A stretch of 64,000 nt of DNA. Source: Telmatospirillum sp. (GTDB taxonomy: Bacteria; Pseudomonadota; Alphaproteobacteria; CACIAM-22H2). The DNA is taken from the NCBI GenBank assembly GCA_020248985.1, contig JADCGL010000001.1, positions 124,001-188,000 of the forward strand, written 5' to 3'. Of the stretch, positions 47,367 to 55,869 are shown piece by piece. The translations under genes and the position numbers were made by a program. Numbering within the stretch: the stretch's first letter is position 1; each line of letters begins with the position of its first letter. The notes under the pieces were generated by a model. It had not been told where the DNA came from. It searched no databases and saw nothing but the letters and a program-made list of their open reading frames with translations.

Positions 47367-47864
47367 ATGCGCATCATCGGACTTGCGGGCTGGAGCGGCA
47401 GCGGCAAAACCTCGCTCGTGGTCCGGTTGCTGCCTGCGTTGATCGCGCGCGGCCTGCGCGTTTCGACGATCAAGCACGCGCACCACGAATTCGACGTCGA
47501 TACCCCCGGCAAGGACAGCTACGAACACCGCGCCGCAGGGGCGCACGAAGTGCTGGTCGCGTCGGCACGGCGCTTTGCGCTGATGCACGAGCTGCGCGAC
47601 GCGCCCGAGCCCACGCTCGAAGAACTCGTGGCACGCCTGGCCCCGGTCGATCTCTTGATCGTCGAAGGCTTCAAGCGCCACGCGCACGACAAGATCGAAG
47701 TGCATCGCCCGTCGGTGGGCAAAAAGCTGCTCGCACCCGAGGATCCGCACATCGTGGCCGTGGCGAGCGACGTGGCGCTCGCAGGGCTGCGCGTGCCCCG
47801 CCTCGATCTCGACGACACGGCCGCCATCGCCGATTTCGTCGCGACGCATACGGGGCTTGCCTGA
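47367..47864 (+). CDS. mobB: Molybdopterin-guanine dinucleotide biosynthesis protein B
   Basis: GTP-binding adaptor (165 aa) of molybdenum cofactor synthesis. Walker A GWSGSGKTSLV at residues 8-18, the conserved STIKHAHHEFDVDTPGKDS and VDLLIVEGFKRHAHDKIEVH are typical. It begins five bases after pgsA and its stop overlaps the moeA ATG by one base (TGATG). Confidence 0.92.
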   Translation: MRIIGLAGWSGSGKTSLVVRLLPALIARGLRVSTIKHAHHEFDVDTPGKDSYEHRAAGAHEVLVASARRFALMHELRDAPEPTLEELVARLAPVDLLIVEGFKRHAHDKIEVHRPSVGKKLLAPEDPHIVAVASDVALAGLRVPRLDLDDTAAIADFVATHTGLA

Positions 47865-49120
47865 TGGCGCAGCTCTCCGACGATTGTTTTGCCTTCGGCG
47901 GCGAGTTGATGCGCGCGGATGCTGCCGCCGCGATTCTTGCCGAACGTGCAACGCCGCTTGCGGCGGTCGAACGTTGCGGGTTGCGCAACGCGGTGGGACG
48001 CATTCTGGCGCACGACATCGTCGCCGCGCGCAGCGTGCCGCCGCACGACAATGCGGCGGTCGACGGCTATGCGGTTTCGTTTGCCGATCTCGATCCGAAC
48101 GCGGCCACGCGTTTGGCCATCGTCGGGCGCAGTGCGGCCGGCCATCCGATGGAAGAGGCGTTGCGCGCACGGACGGCTGCGCGCGTGTTTACGGGGGCGC
48201 TTATGCCGGTCGGCGCCGACACGGTGTTCATGCAGGAGGACGTGCGCGTGGAAGGCGACACGGCGATCCTGCCGCCGGGCCTCAAACGCGGCAGCAATCG
48301 GCGCAAATCGGGCGAAGATATTGCCGCCGGAGCGACGGTGCTGAAAGCGGGCCACCGTCTGCGCGCGCAAGACGTCGGTCTCATCGCGTCGCTGGGCCAT
48401 ACCGAGTTCGAGGCGTATGCGCGGCTGCGCGTCGCGGTGTTTTCGACCGGCGACGAATTGCGCGAGCCGGGCGCACTCGCACCCGCTGGAAGCGTGTACG
48501 ACGCCAATCGCTTCGTGCTGCTGGCCGCCCTCGACCGGCTCGGCTTTGCGGTCAGCGATCTCGGCATCCTCGCCGACCGGCAAGATGCCGTGCGAGAGGC
48601 CTTGGCCGCCGCCGCGGCGACGCACGATGCCGTGATCACGTCGGGCGGCATGTCGATGGGCGACGAAGACCATGTGCGGGCCGCCGTCGAAGCGCAGGGC
48701 GCTTTGCATTTTTGGCGCCTCGCCATTCGGCCCGGCCGGCCCGTCGCCTTCGGAACGCTCGCGGGCAAGGCGTTTTTGGGTTTGCCGGGCAATCCGGTCG
48801 CGATGATGGTCACGTTCCTGCGCTTCGCACGTCCTGTGCTGCTGCGCTTGGCCGGGGCGGCCGACGTTGTGCCGCGCCTGCAGCGCGTGCGCACGGCCGC
48901 CGACATCGGCAAAAAGGCCGGGCGGCGCGAATGGCTGCGCGCGAAGCTGGTGGCGGGTGCCGACGGCATTCCGGTCGCGCACAAGTTTCCGCGCGACGGG
49001 GCGGGCATCTTGACCTCGCTCGTCGAATCCGACGGCCTCATCGAACTCGACGAAGACACGCGCGCGGTCGCGGCGGGCAGCCTCGTCGATTTCCTGCCCT
49101 ACACGGAGGTTGCCCAGTGA
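47864..49120 (+). CDS. moeA: Molybdopterin molybdenumtransferase MoeA
   Basis: Inserts molybdate into adenylylated molybdopterin (418 aa). N-terminal RSVPPHDNAAVDGYAV, TGALMPVGADTVFMQE, the MoaB-like domain with VFSTGDEL, the SGGMSMGDEDHV loop holding catalytic acidic residues, and FLGLPGNPVAMMV. Domain IV ends with the usual LVDFLPY. Overlaps both neighbours by a few bases, so the four Mo-cofactor genes form a tightly coupled operon. Confidence 0.95.
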   Translation: MAQLSDDCFAFGGELMRADAAAAILAERATPLAAVERCGLRNAVGRILAHDIVAARSVPPHDNAAVDGYAVSFADLDPNAATRLAIVGRSAAGHPMEEALRARTAARVFTGALMPVGADTVFMQEDVRVEGDTAILPPGLKRGSNRRKSGEDIAAGATVLKAGHRLRAQDVGLIASLGHTEFEAYARLRVAVFSTGDELREPGALAPAGSVYDANRFVLLAALDRLGFAVSDLGILADRQDAVREALAAAAATHDAVITSGGMSMGDEDHVRAAVEAQGALHFWRLAIRPGRPVAFGTLAGKAFLGLPGNPVAMMVTFLRFARPVLLRLAGAADVVPRLQRVRTAADIGKKAGRREWLRAKLVAGADGIPVAHKFPRDGAGILTSLVESDGLIELDEDTRAVAAGSLVDFLPYTEVAQ

Positions 49121-49368
49121 AGATCCTGTGGTTCGCTTGGCTGCGCACGCGCGTGGGCACGGGCGAGGAGATCGTCGAAAAACCGGCCGACATCGCGACG
49201 GTCGGCGCGTTGCTCGATTGGCTCGCCGCTCGGTCGCCCGGCCATGCGCAGGCGTTGGCGCGCCGCGACGTGGTGCGCGTGGCCGTGAACCAGACTTACG
49301 TTCCGCTCGACCACGCCGTTTCCGACGGCGACGAAATCGCGATCTTCCCGCCGGTCACAGGGGGCTAG
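49117..49368 (+). CDS. moaD: Molybdopterin synthase small subunit (sulfur carrier)
   Basis: Ubiquitin-fold sulfur carrier of 83 aa ending in the required Gly-Gly (IFPPVTGG), whose C-terminus becomes a thiocarboxylate. GTG start overlaps the moeA stop (GTGA). SDGDEIAIFPPVTGG is diagnostic. Partner of MoaE encoded two bases downstream. Confidence 0.95.
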   Translation: MKILWFAWLRTRVGTGEEIVEKPADIATVGALLDWLAARSPGHAQALARRDVVRVAVNQTYVPLDHAVSDGDEIAIFPPVTGG

Positions 49369-49370
49369 AC

Positions 49371-49829
49371 ATGGCGATCCGCGTGCAACGCGAAACGTTC
49401 GACGTCGGCGCCGAGCTTGCTTCGCTCACAGCCGGGCGCAGCGACATCGGTGCTGTCACGAGCTTCGTGGGGCTGGTGCGCGACATGGCGGGCGATGCCG
49501 CCATCGGCGCGATGACGCTCGAGCACTATCCCGGCATGACCGAAAAGCAGCTCGCCGAAATCGAGGCCGAGGCCCATCGCCGCTGGCCGTTGCAGGCCAC
49601 GCTTATCGTGCATCGCTACGGGCGCATGGAACCTGGCGAGCCCATCGTTTTGTGTGCGGCGGCAAGCGCCCATCGCGAAGCCGCTTTCGCTGCGTGCCAT
49701 TTTCTGATCGACTGGCTCAAGACGCGCGCACCCTTCTGGAAACTCGAAGATACGGCAGCCGGCCCGCAATGGGTCAGCGCCAAGGCAAGCGACGACGAAG
49801 CGGCCCGCCGCTGGGAGCAGGATCGATGA
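49371..49829 (+). CDS. moaE: Molybdopterin synthase catalytic subunit
   Basis: Catalytic subunit of molybdopterin synthase, 152 aa, which puts two sulfurs on precursor Z. Visible: GAVTSFVGLVRDMAGD, LEHYPGMTEKQLAEIEAEA, HRYGRMEPGEPIVLCAA and the conserved lysine stretch KTRAPFWKLED near residues 117-127. Spacing and order with moaD are as expected. Its stop overlaps the next membrane-protein gene. Confidence 0.95.
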   Translation: MAIRVQRETFDVGAELASLTAGRSDIGAVTSFVGLVRDMAGDAAIGAMTLEHYPGMTEKQLAEIEAEAHRRWPLQATLIVHRYGRMEPGEPIVLCAAASAHREAAFAACHFLIDWLKTRAPFWKLEDTAAGPQWVSAKASDDEAARRWEQDR

Positions 49830-50278
49830 AGCTGCGCGACATCTCGCCTTACTGGGTGGCCCTTGCTTTCGCATGCGGGGCGTTGGCAGTGCTGATCTTC
49901 CACCAGGGCGCCATCCATCTTCTGTTCAAATCCGGCATCCTCGCCAATGCGCCGTACCAGATGCGGCCCGTCGGTCCGCTCGGCGTGCCCGCGGTGCTGA
50001 ACGCGGCTTTCTGGGGCGGGGTGTGGGCGCTCGTCTATGCCGCCTTGCGGCATCGCTTCCCGGCCAATCTGCATCCGCTGCCGATGGGCTTCGTGTTCGG
50101 CATTCTCGGGCCGACTTTGTTCGGCTGGTTCGTGCTCGCACCGATGCGCGGGAACCCCGTCGCGGCCGGGTTCGTGCTCGAGAACATGGCGCGCGGCGTA
50201 TTCATCAACGGCATGTTCGGCGTCGGCGTGGCGGCCTTGTTCCTGCTCGCCGACCGCTATCTGCCGCGCGCACCCTGA
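49826..50278 (+). CDS. Conserved membrane protein of unknown function
   Basis: Protein of 150 aa with four membrane helices (about residues 8-30, 52-74, 85-105, 120-143). ATGA overlap with moaE places it in the same transcript. Not recognised beyond the impression of a small integral membrane protein of alphaproteobacteria; NPVAAGFVLENMARGVFING may be a re-entrant or lipid-facing part. Its last 22 bases overlap the convergent small gene downstream. Confidence 0.7.
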   Translation: MKLRDISPYWVALAFACGALAVLIFHQGAIHLLFKSGILANAPYQMRPVGPLGVPAVLNAAFWGGVWALVYAALRHRFPANLHPLPMGFVFGILGPTLFGWFVLAPMRGNPVAAGFVLENMARGVFINGMFGVGVAALFLLADRYLPRAP

Positions 50279-50544
50279 CAAAACGCGTCGAGCGCTTCGC
50301 GCGCCGCGTCTGCGCCGACGCCTTCGCCGATCAACTCGGCCAGCACAGCATCGCGCGCGAGGCGGTCGAGGGCGCGGGCGCGCTCATGTCGGGCATAGCT
50401 TTGCGAATCCTTGCCGAACAGCCGCAGCAGCGGATCGATCAGGCGCGGGCCTGCGGCGGGTTCGGGATAGGTGCGCGCGAACCGGTCCCGGGCGGCTTGG
50501 AAGCGGGCGGCGATGTCCGCCGCCGGGACCGGCGTCTCGTGCAT
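50257..50544 (-). CDS. Small hypothetical protein coupled to ilvE
   Basis: Reading frame of 95 aa whose ATG shares one base with the ilvE stop (TAATG), a strong sign of coupled translation. Predicted mostly helical and charged (PVPAADIAARFQAARDRFAR; LLRLFGKDSQSYARHERARA). No family recognised. The extension of this frame upstream through ilvE is only a shadow. Probability of being a real gene rests on the coupling and on amphipathic helical composition. Confidence 0.5.
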   Translation of the reverse strand: MHETPVPAADIAARFQAARDRFARTYPEPAAGPRLIDPLLRLFGKDSQSYARHERARALDRLARDAVLAELIGEGVGADAAREALDAFCQGARGR

Positions 50545-51431
50545 TACGAGATCGGGAAGTCGACCTCGCCGCGCGTCGCACGCCCGAAATCTTCGAGCAG
50601 CGCTTTGGTGATCGGACCCGGCGTGAAGCGGTATTTGTCGATCTCGCCGACCGGCGTGATCTCGGCCGCCGTCCCGGTCAGGAACACTTCTTGCGCCTGC
50701 GCCAATTCGTCGGGCCAGATTGCGCGTTCGACGATTTGGATCTGGCGCGCCTTGGCCATCGCGATGACCGAGCGGCGCGTGATGCCGTCGAGGAAGCAGT
50801 CCGGCTTCGGCGTGTGCAGCACGCCGTCGATCGCCAGGAAGATATTGGCGCCCGTCGCCTCGGCGATCTGGCCGCGCCAATCGAGCATCAGCGCGTCGGC
50901 ATAGCCGTTCTTCTCGGCCTCGTGTTTCGACATGGTGCAGATCATGTAGAGGCCGGCCGCCTTCGAACTCGTCGGCGCCGTGTTGGGAGCGGGCCGCGAC
51001 CATTTGGCCCAGCACATGCGGATGCCCTTCTCCTTGTCGGAGAAGTAGCTGCCCCATGCCCAGGTCGCGATCGCGACATTGATCTTCGATTGCTGGGCCG
51101 ACACGCCCATCATTTCCGATCCGCGCCAGGCGATCGGGCGGATATAGCAGTCGGGCTGGCCGTTGGCGGCCACGACCGCGTTGGTGGCGGCGTCGATCTC
51201 TTCGACCGTGTAGGGGATCTCGAAACCGAGGATGCGGCCCGAATCGATCAGGCGCTGCGAATGTTCGCGCAGCTTGAAAACCTTGCCGTTGTAGGCGCGT
51301 TCGCCCTCGAACACGGCCGAGGCGTAGTGCAGCCCGTGCGACAGCACATGCAGCTTGGCATCGCGCCACGGCACCAGACTGCCGTTCCACCACACAAAAC
51401 CGTCGCGATCGTCGAAGGGAACCAGAGCCAT
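50544..51431 (-). CDS. ilvE: Branched-chain amino acid aminotransferase
   Basis: Class IV PLP transaminase of 295 aa, last step of leucine, isoleucine and valine synthesis. Motifs: HVLSHGLHYASAVFEGERAY, PIAWRGSEMMG, the PLP lysine in SSKAAGLYMICTMSKHEA, GQIAEATGANIFL and EVFLTGTAAEITPV. Divergent from marR with a shared palindrome over its -35. The mRNA leader carries a strong hairpin (51465-51484). Confidence 0.94.
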   Translation of the reverse strand: MALVPFDDRDGFVWWNGSLVPWRDAKLHVLSHGLHYASAVFEGERAYNGKVFKLREHSQRLIDSGRILGFEIPYTVEEIDAATNAVVAANGQPDCYIRPIAWRGSEMMGVSAQQSKINVAIATWAWGSYFSDKEKGIRMCWAKWSRPAPNTAPTSSKAAGLYMICTMSKHEAEKNGYADALMLDWRGQIAEATGANIFLAIDGVLHTPKPDCFLDGITRRSVIAMAKARQIQIVERAIWPDELAQAQEVFLTGTAAEITPVGEIDKYRFTPGPITKALLEDFGRATRGEVDFPIS

Positions 51432-51464
51432 GGCGGATTTCCTCGCTTCAGGGGTCTTTCGTTT

Positions 51465-51484
51465 CGCCTGCAGGGGTGCAGGCG
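51465..51484 (-). repeat. Perfect hairpin in the ilvE leader
   Basis: CGCCTGCA (51465-51472) and TGCAGGCG (51477-51484) are exact 8-bp complements around a 4-base loop. The hairpin would be in the 5' leader of ilvE mRNA, 33 bases before the start codon, and does not carry a T-run. It may stabilise the message or be a second regulator site. Confidence 0.55.
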
Positions 51485-51533
51485 CAATTTCCGGCCCGTT
51501 TTGGGCTTGCGCAAAGAAACACTCTTGCGGCAT

Positions 51534-51556
51534 ATATGTCAACAACACTGACATAT
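51534..51556. promoter_or_regulatory. Operator palindrome between ilvE and marR
   Basis: ATATGTCA (51534-51541) and TGACATAT (51549-51556) form an exact inverted repeat with a 7-bp centre, a size usual for MarR dimers. On the minus strand it overlaps TTGACA (51537-51542), the likely ilvE -35, with a weak -10 TTTCTT 17 bp on. A MarR bound here would silence ilvE and its own gene. Confidence 0.6.
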
Positions 51557-51576
51557 TCGGAGCATGAAAAAACCAC

Positions 51577-52098
51577 ATGCCTGATTTGCGCCCCGGCCTC
51601 CAGCATCTCTATCTGCGCGACGAAGATCTGCGCCTCGGCATCGAGCTGCTGTTCTACGCCTACCGCGATTTCACGGCAGAACCCGACCGCATGCTCGAAG
51701 AGATCGGCTTCGGCCGCGCGCACCATCGCGCGATCTATTTCGTCGGCCGCTATCCGGGCATCAATGTCGGCGAATTGCTGGCCATTCTGCGCATCACCAA
51801 ACAAAGCCTGTCGCGCGTGCTGGGCGAGCTCGTGCGCAAAGGCTATATCCTGCAGCGCCAGGGTACTTCCGACCGCCGCCAGCGGCGCTTGGAATTGACC
51901 GAGCAGGGTGCCGCCCTCGAGCGCAAATTGTCGGAAAACCAGCGCCGGCGCATTGCGGCCGCCTATCGGGCCGCGGGGCCGGCGGCCGTCGAAGGCTTCC
52001 GGCGCGTGATGCTTGGCCTCATCGACGAGCGCGACCGGCGCAAGGTCGCGGCCGAGCCTGCCAAAACGCCGCCGCTTGCTGCCAAGCAACGCGCTTGA
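51577..52098 (+). CDS. MarR family transcriptional regulator
   Basis: Winged-helix regulator of 173 aa. HHRAIYFVGRYPGINVGELL, AILRITKQSLSRVLGELVRK (recognition helix) and a wing RQGTSDRRQRRLELTEQG are classic MarR. Longer than typical (about 145) by a basic tail. A short six-codon frame at 51564 ends in this gene's start region, and GGAG is 14 bases from the chosen ATG, so the start is not fully settled. Likely controls itself and ilvE via the shared palindrome. Confidence 0.88.
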   Translation: MPDLRPGLQHLYLRDEDLRLGIELLFYAYRDFTAEPDRMLEEIGFGRAHHRAIYFVGRYPGINVGELLAILRITKQSLSRVLGELVRKGYILQRQGTSDRRQRRLELTEQGAALERKLSENQRRRIAAAYRAAGPAAVEGFRRVMLGLIDERDRRKVAAEPAKTPPLAAKQRA

Positions 52099-52166
52099 AC
52101 CCCCGTCCAAATTTGTCGCCAAATGGTCTGTTGGCAGGCGGACCCCGCAGCCCTAAATTCGTTGCC

Positions 52167-52850
52167 ATGGTTGAAGGGGCCCATCTCCTCGTCATCGACG
52201 ACGATACGCGCACGCGCGAATTGCTGCGCCGGTTCCTGGCCGAGCAGGGCTACCGCGTGGCGACGGCAGCCGACACGGCCGAGGCCGAAGCCCAGCTCGA
52301 CGCGCTCGCCTTCGACCTCGTGGTGCTCGACGTGATGCTGCCCGGCGAAGACGGCATCGCCTTCACCAAGCGCCTGCGCAGCGCCAAGCGCGACGTGCCG
52401 ATCGTGCTGCTGACCGCGCGCGGCGAAACCGCCGACCGCATTTCGGGCCTTGCCTCTGGGGCCGACGACTATCTGCCGAAACCCTTCGAGCCCGAAGAAC
52501 TCGTGCTGCGCATCCGCGCCATTCTGCGCCGTGCACCCCCGCCCAGCGAAGCGCCCGAGGCCGTCGATTTCGGCGGCTTCCGGTTCGACGTCGTGCGCGA
52601 GCAGCTCACGCGCGGCACCACGCAGGTGAAGCTCACCTCGGCCGAAACCTCGTTGCTGAAAGTCCTGGCAAGTTCCGCCAACGCGCCCGTGAGCCGCGAG
52701 GAGCTGCTGCGCCGCTCGCGCCTGTCGGGCAATGTGCGCACGGTCGACGTAACCGTCACGCGCCTGCGGCCGAAGATCGAAGAAGACCCGCGCAATCCGC
52801 GCTTCCTGCAGACGGTGCGCGGGGCCGGCTACCTCCTGCGCACGGATTGA
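52167..52850 (+). CDS. OmpR-family response regulator
   Basis: Two-component regulator of 227 aa. Receiver at residues 1-120: acidic pocket VIDDDTRTRELL, phospho-accepting aspartate in LVVLDVMLPGEDG, threonine LLTARGE and lysine YLPKPFEPEEL. Winged-helix output at residues 130-227 ends with TVRGAGYLLRTD. Start chosen at ATG 52167; an in-frame TTG 24 codons upstream overlaps marR. Stop overlaps the possible TTG start of the kinase gene. Confidence 0.92.
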   Translation: MVEGAHLLVIDDDTRTRELLRRFLAEQGYRVATAADTAEAEAQLDALAFDLVVLDVMLPGEDGIAFTKRLRSAKRDVPIVLLTARGETADRISGLASGADDYLPKPFEPEELVLRIRAILRRAPPPSEAPEAVDFGGFRFDVVREQLTRGTTQVKLTSAETSLLKVLASSANAPVSREELLRRSRLSGNVRTVDVTVTRLRPKIEEDPRNPRFLQTVRGAGYLLRTD

Positions 52851-52861
52851 CGAAACGAAAA

Positions 52862-54187
52862 ATGGGCTCGATCGGCAACACGCTTCGCCAATATCTGCCG
52901 CGCACGCTTTATGCGCGCGCCCTCATCATCATCGTAGCGCCGATGGTGCTGGTGCAGCTCGTCGCCGGGCTCGTGTTCTACGACCGCGTCTGGGACACGG
53001 TCTCGCGGCGCCTGTCGAACGCGCTGGCGGGCGAGGTGGCTGCCGTCGTGCAGACGATGGGCCGTTTTCCGGAGAATGCCGACCGCGCCTGGCTGTTCGA
53101 GACGATGCATCTGGCGAACGGCTCGACCTACCGCTTCGAGGCGGGCGCGATCCTCGACCGCACGGGGCCCGAAGCGCCGGACACGCTGCTCGAGCATTAT
53201 CTCGTATCGGGTCTCAACGAGCGCGTGCGGCGACCCTTTTTGCTCGATGCGTGGGGCGACCCCGCCGATCTGAGGCTCGCGGTCCAACTGCCGGGCGGCG
53301 TGTTGCATCTCGTCGCCTCGCGCCAGCGCGTTTTCACGACGAACGTCTACGTGTTCCTGCTCTTCATGGTCGGCACGTCGCTGATCCTGATTGCGGTCGC
53401 CTCGACCTTCATGCGCAACCAGGTGCGGCCGATCCGGCTGCTGGCGAAAGCCGCCGACGATTTCGGCAAAGGCCGCATCGACACCGAATTCCGCCCGCAC
53501 GGGGCGAGCGAAGTGCGCCAGGCGGCGGCGGCCTTCCTCACGATGCGCGAGCGCATTGCGCGCCACATGGCCCAGCGCACCGAGATGCTGGCCGGCATCA
53601 GCCACGATCTGCGCACGCCGCTCACGCGCATGAAGCTCGAGCTCGCGATGCTGGGGGACCATCCCTCGGCGCAAGGCCTCAAGGCCGATGTCGGCGACAT
53701 GGCGCGCATGGTCGAATCCTATCTCGCCTTCGTGCGCGGCGAGGGCGAGGAGCAGATCGAGACGACCGATCTTGCCGCCCTGCTCGACGGGCTCATCGCC
53801 GCCACCCAGCGCGGCGGCCATTCGGTGGCGCTCAGCATCGAGGGCGATCTCACGCTGCCGGTGCGCCCGCACGCGATCAAACGCTGCCTTGAGAACCTCA
53901 TCGCCAACGCCGTTCGCCACGCCGCCCAAGTGCGGATCGTTGCCGTGCGGCACGCGAGCGAGGTCGAAATCGCGATCGACGACGACGGCCCCGGCATTCC
54001 GGCCGAATCGCGCGAAGACGTGTTCAAGCCGTTTTTCCGCCTCGATCCGGCGCGTAACGCCCAGACCGGCGGCGTGGGGCTCGGCCTCACCATCGCGCGC
54101 GACGTGGTGCGCGGCCATGGCGGCGACGTGCGCATCGAAGAATCGCCGATGGGCGGGGCCCGCATCCGCATCCGCTTGCCGCTGTAG
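52862..54187 (+). CDS. Membrane sensor histidine kinase, EnvZ-like
   Basis: Partner of the OmpR-type regulator, 441 aa. Two membrane helices (about residues 22-43 and 160-182) bracket a periplasmic sensor of about 115 residues; HAMP follows, then the HisKA box GISHDLRTPLTRMKLELAML and ATPase motifs ENLIANAVRHA (N), DDDGPGIP (G1) and GVGLGLTIARDVVRGHGG (G2). I choose ATG 52862; a TTG at 52847 overlapping the regulator stop is also possible. Signal unknown; the EnvZ-like layout suggests envelope or osmotic stress. Confidence 0.92.
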   Translation: MGSIGNTLRQYLPRTLYARALIIIVAPMVLVQLVAGLVFYDRVWDTVSRRLSNALAGEVAAVVQTMGRFPENADRAWLFETMHLANGSTYRFEAGAILDRTGPEAPDTLLEHYLVSGLNERVRRPFLLDAWGDPADLRLAVQLPGGVLHLVASRQRVFTTNVYVFLLFMVGTSLILIAVASTFMRNQVRPIRLLAKAADDFGKGRIDTEFRPHGASEVRQAAAAFLTMRERIARHMAQRTEMLAGISHDLRTPLTRMKLELAMLGDHPSAQGLKADVGDMARMVESYLAFVRGEGEEQIETTDLAALLDGLIAATQRGGHSVALSIEGDLTLPVRPHAIKRCLENLIANAVRHAAQVRIVAVRHASEVEIAIDDDGPGIPAESREDVFKPFFRLDPARNAQTGGVGLGLTIARDVVRGHGGDVRIEESPMGGARIRIRLPL

Positions 54188-54247
54188 CAACGCGTCCATA
54201 TTGGGCCTTGCAGCCGCAGGCCCCGGGGGCTATGTGCAAGCCCACGC

Positions 54248-55831
54248 ATGCCGCCAATCCCTCAAAGCGGTGCCGCCACGCGCCGCACCTTTGCCATCAT
54301 CTCGCATCCCGACGCGGGCAAAACGACGCTGACCGAAAAGCTGCTGCTGTTCGGCGGGGCCATCCGTCTTGCCGGCCAGGTCAAGGCGCGCGGCGAGCGG
54401 CGGCGCGCGCGCTCGGACTGGATGGCGATCGAACAGGCGCGCGGCATTTCGGTCACAAGTTCGGTCATGACGTTCGACTATGCAGGGGCCACGTTCAACC
54501 TGCTCGACACGCCCGGCCACGAGGATTTCAGCGAAGACACGTACCGCACGCTGACGGCCGTCGATTCGGCCGTGATGGTCATCGACGCCGCCAAGGGCAT
54601 CGAAACGCAGACGCGCAAGCTGTTCGAAGTCTGCCGCCTGCGCGACATTCCGATTTCGGTGTTCGTCAACAAGGTCGACCGCGAGGGCCGCGATCCGTTC
54701 GACCTGCTCGACGAAATCGAGAAGACGCTGCAGCTCGACGTGTGCCCGATGGTGTGGCCCGTCGGCATGGGCTCGGATTTCCACGGCTGCTTCGATCTGC
54801 GCAGCAACGCGTTTCTGACCGGCAAGGTCGGCGGCAATTACGAGCGCACGCAAGCCACGAGCGGCATCGACGATCCGGCTCTCGATCAAGCCGTCGCCGA
54901 GCGACCGTTGCGCGAGTTTCGCGAGCAGGCGGGCTTGGCGCTGTCCGCATATCCCACCTTCGATCTCGACGCCTATCGCAGCGGCAACATGACGCCGGTC
55001 TTCTTCGGCAGCGCGCTCAAGGATTATGGCGTCGAATCGCTGATCCACGGGCTCGCGGAGTTTGCACCCAGCCCGCGCTTCCAGCCCGCCGAGCCGCGCA
55101 ATATCGACCCCGAAGAGCCGCGCGTGACGGGCTTCGTGTTCAAGGTCCAGGCGAACATGGACCCCAACCATCGCGACCGCATCGCGTTCCTGCGCCTGTG
55201 CTCGGGCCGCTTCAAGCGCGGCATGAAGCTCGTGCAGGTGCGCACCGGCAAGGCGATCGCGATCCACAGCCCGATCTTCTTCTTCGCCCAGGAGCGCGAA
55301 CTCGCCGAAGAAGCGCTACCCGGCGACATTATCGGCATCCCGAACCACGGCACTTTGCGCGTGGGCGACGCGCTCACCGAAGGCGAAGTGCTGCGATTCA
55401 CGGGCATCCCCAATTTCGCGCCCGAAATCCTGCGCCGCGTGCGGCTCGACGATCCTTTGAAGGCCAAGCAATTGCGCCGCGCGCTCGAAGATCTCGCCGA
55501 AGAGGGCGTCACGCAGGTGTTCCGCCCGATGCTGGGTTCGCAATGGATCGTCGGCGTGGTGGGTGCGCTGCAGATCGACGTGCTCGCCAGCCGCATCGCC
55601 GCCGAATACGACGTCAAAGCGGGATTCGAGCCCGCGCCGTTCGAGGCGGCCCGCTGGGTCTCGAGCCCGGATGCGGCGGCGCTCAAGAAATTCGTCGACG
55701 GCAATCGCGGCAGCCTTGCCGACGACCGCGACGGCGCACCGGTGTTCCTTGCGCGCAATGCGTGGGAGCTCAACCGCATCCAGACCGATTGGCCGGGCCT
55801 CACTTTCCGCACTACGCGCGAGCGCGGCTGA
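54248..55831 (+). CDS. prfC: Peptide chain release factor 3
   Basis: Translational GTPase of 527 aa that recycles RF1/RF2 after termination. G1 SHPDAGKTTLTEKLL, switch I region KARGERRRARSDWMAIEQAR with RGISVTSSV, G3 LLDTPGHEDFS, G4 FVNKVDREG. Domains II and III follow (TGFVFKVQANMDP; GVVGALQIDVLASRIAAEY). Length is normal. No SD sequence of note before the ATG. Confidence 0.95.
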   Translation: MPPIPQSGAATRRTFAIISHPDAGKTTLTEKLLLFGGAIRLAGQVKARGERRRARSDWMAIEQARGISVTSSVMTFDYAGATFNLLDTPGHEDFSEDTYRTLTAVDSAVMVIDAAKGIETQTRKLFEVCRLRDIPISVFVNKVDREGRDPFDLLDEIEKTLQLDVCPMVWPVGMGSDFHGCFDLRSNAFLTGKVGGNYERTQATSGIDDPALDQAVAERPLREFREQAGLALSAYPTFDLDAYRSGNMTPVFFGSALKDYGVESLIHGLAEFAPSPRFQPAEPRNIDPEEPRVTGFVFKVQANMDPNHRDRIAFLRLCSGRFKRGMKLVQVRTGKAIAIHSPIFFFAQERELAEEALPGDIIGIPNHGTLRVGDALTEGEVLRFTGIPNFAPEILRRVRLDDPLKAKQLRRALEDLAEEGVTQVFRPMLGSQWIVGVVGALQIDVLASRIAAEYDVKAGFEPAPFEAARWVSSPDAAALKKFVDGNRGSLADDRDGAPVFLARNAWELNRIQTDWPGLTFRTTRERG

Positions 55832-55858
55832 CCTGCTGGTGCTGGCGGGTGCGCTCGC

Positions 55859-55864
55859 TATAAT
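55859..55864 (+). promoter_or_regulatory. Consensus -10 box ahead of a GTG start
   Basis: TATAAT, the exact consensus, ends six bases before the GTG start at 55870. Transcription would begin at or within a base or two of the start codon, so the mRNA is probably leaderless; there is no ribosome-binding sequence. The -35 is weak (CTGGTG with a 17-bp spacer). Confidence 0.55.
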
Positions 55865-55869
55865 GCCGC

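Noticed and set aside
51432-51576. Branched-chain attenuator or riboswitch before ilvE
   Set aside because: No leader peptide rich in Leu/Ile/Val and no terminator with a T-run; only the simple 8-bp hairpin is present.
51564-51584. Six-codon frame just before marR, considered as a leader peptide
   Set aside because: No run of informative codons and no attenuator hairpin follows; GGAG is too close to its ATG.
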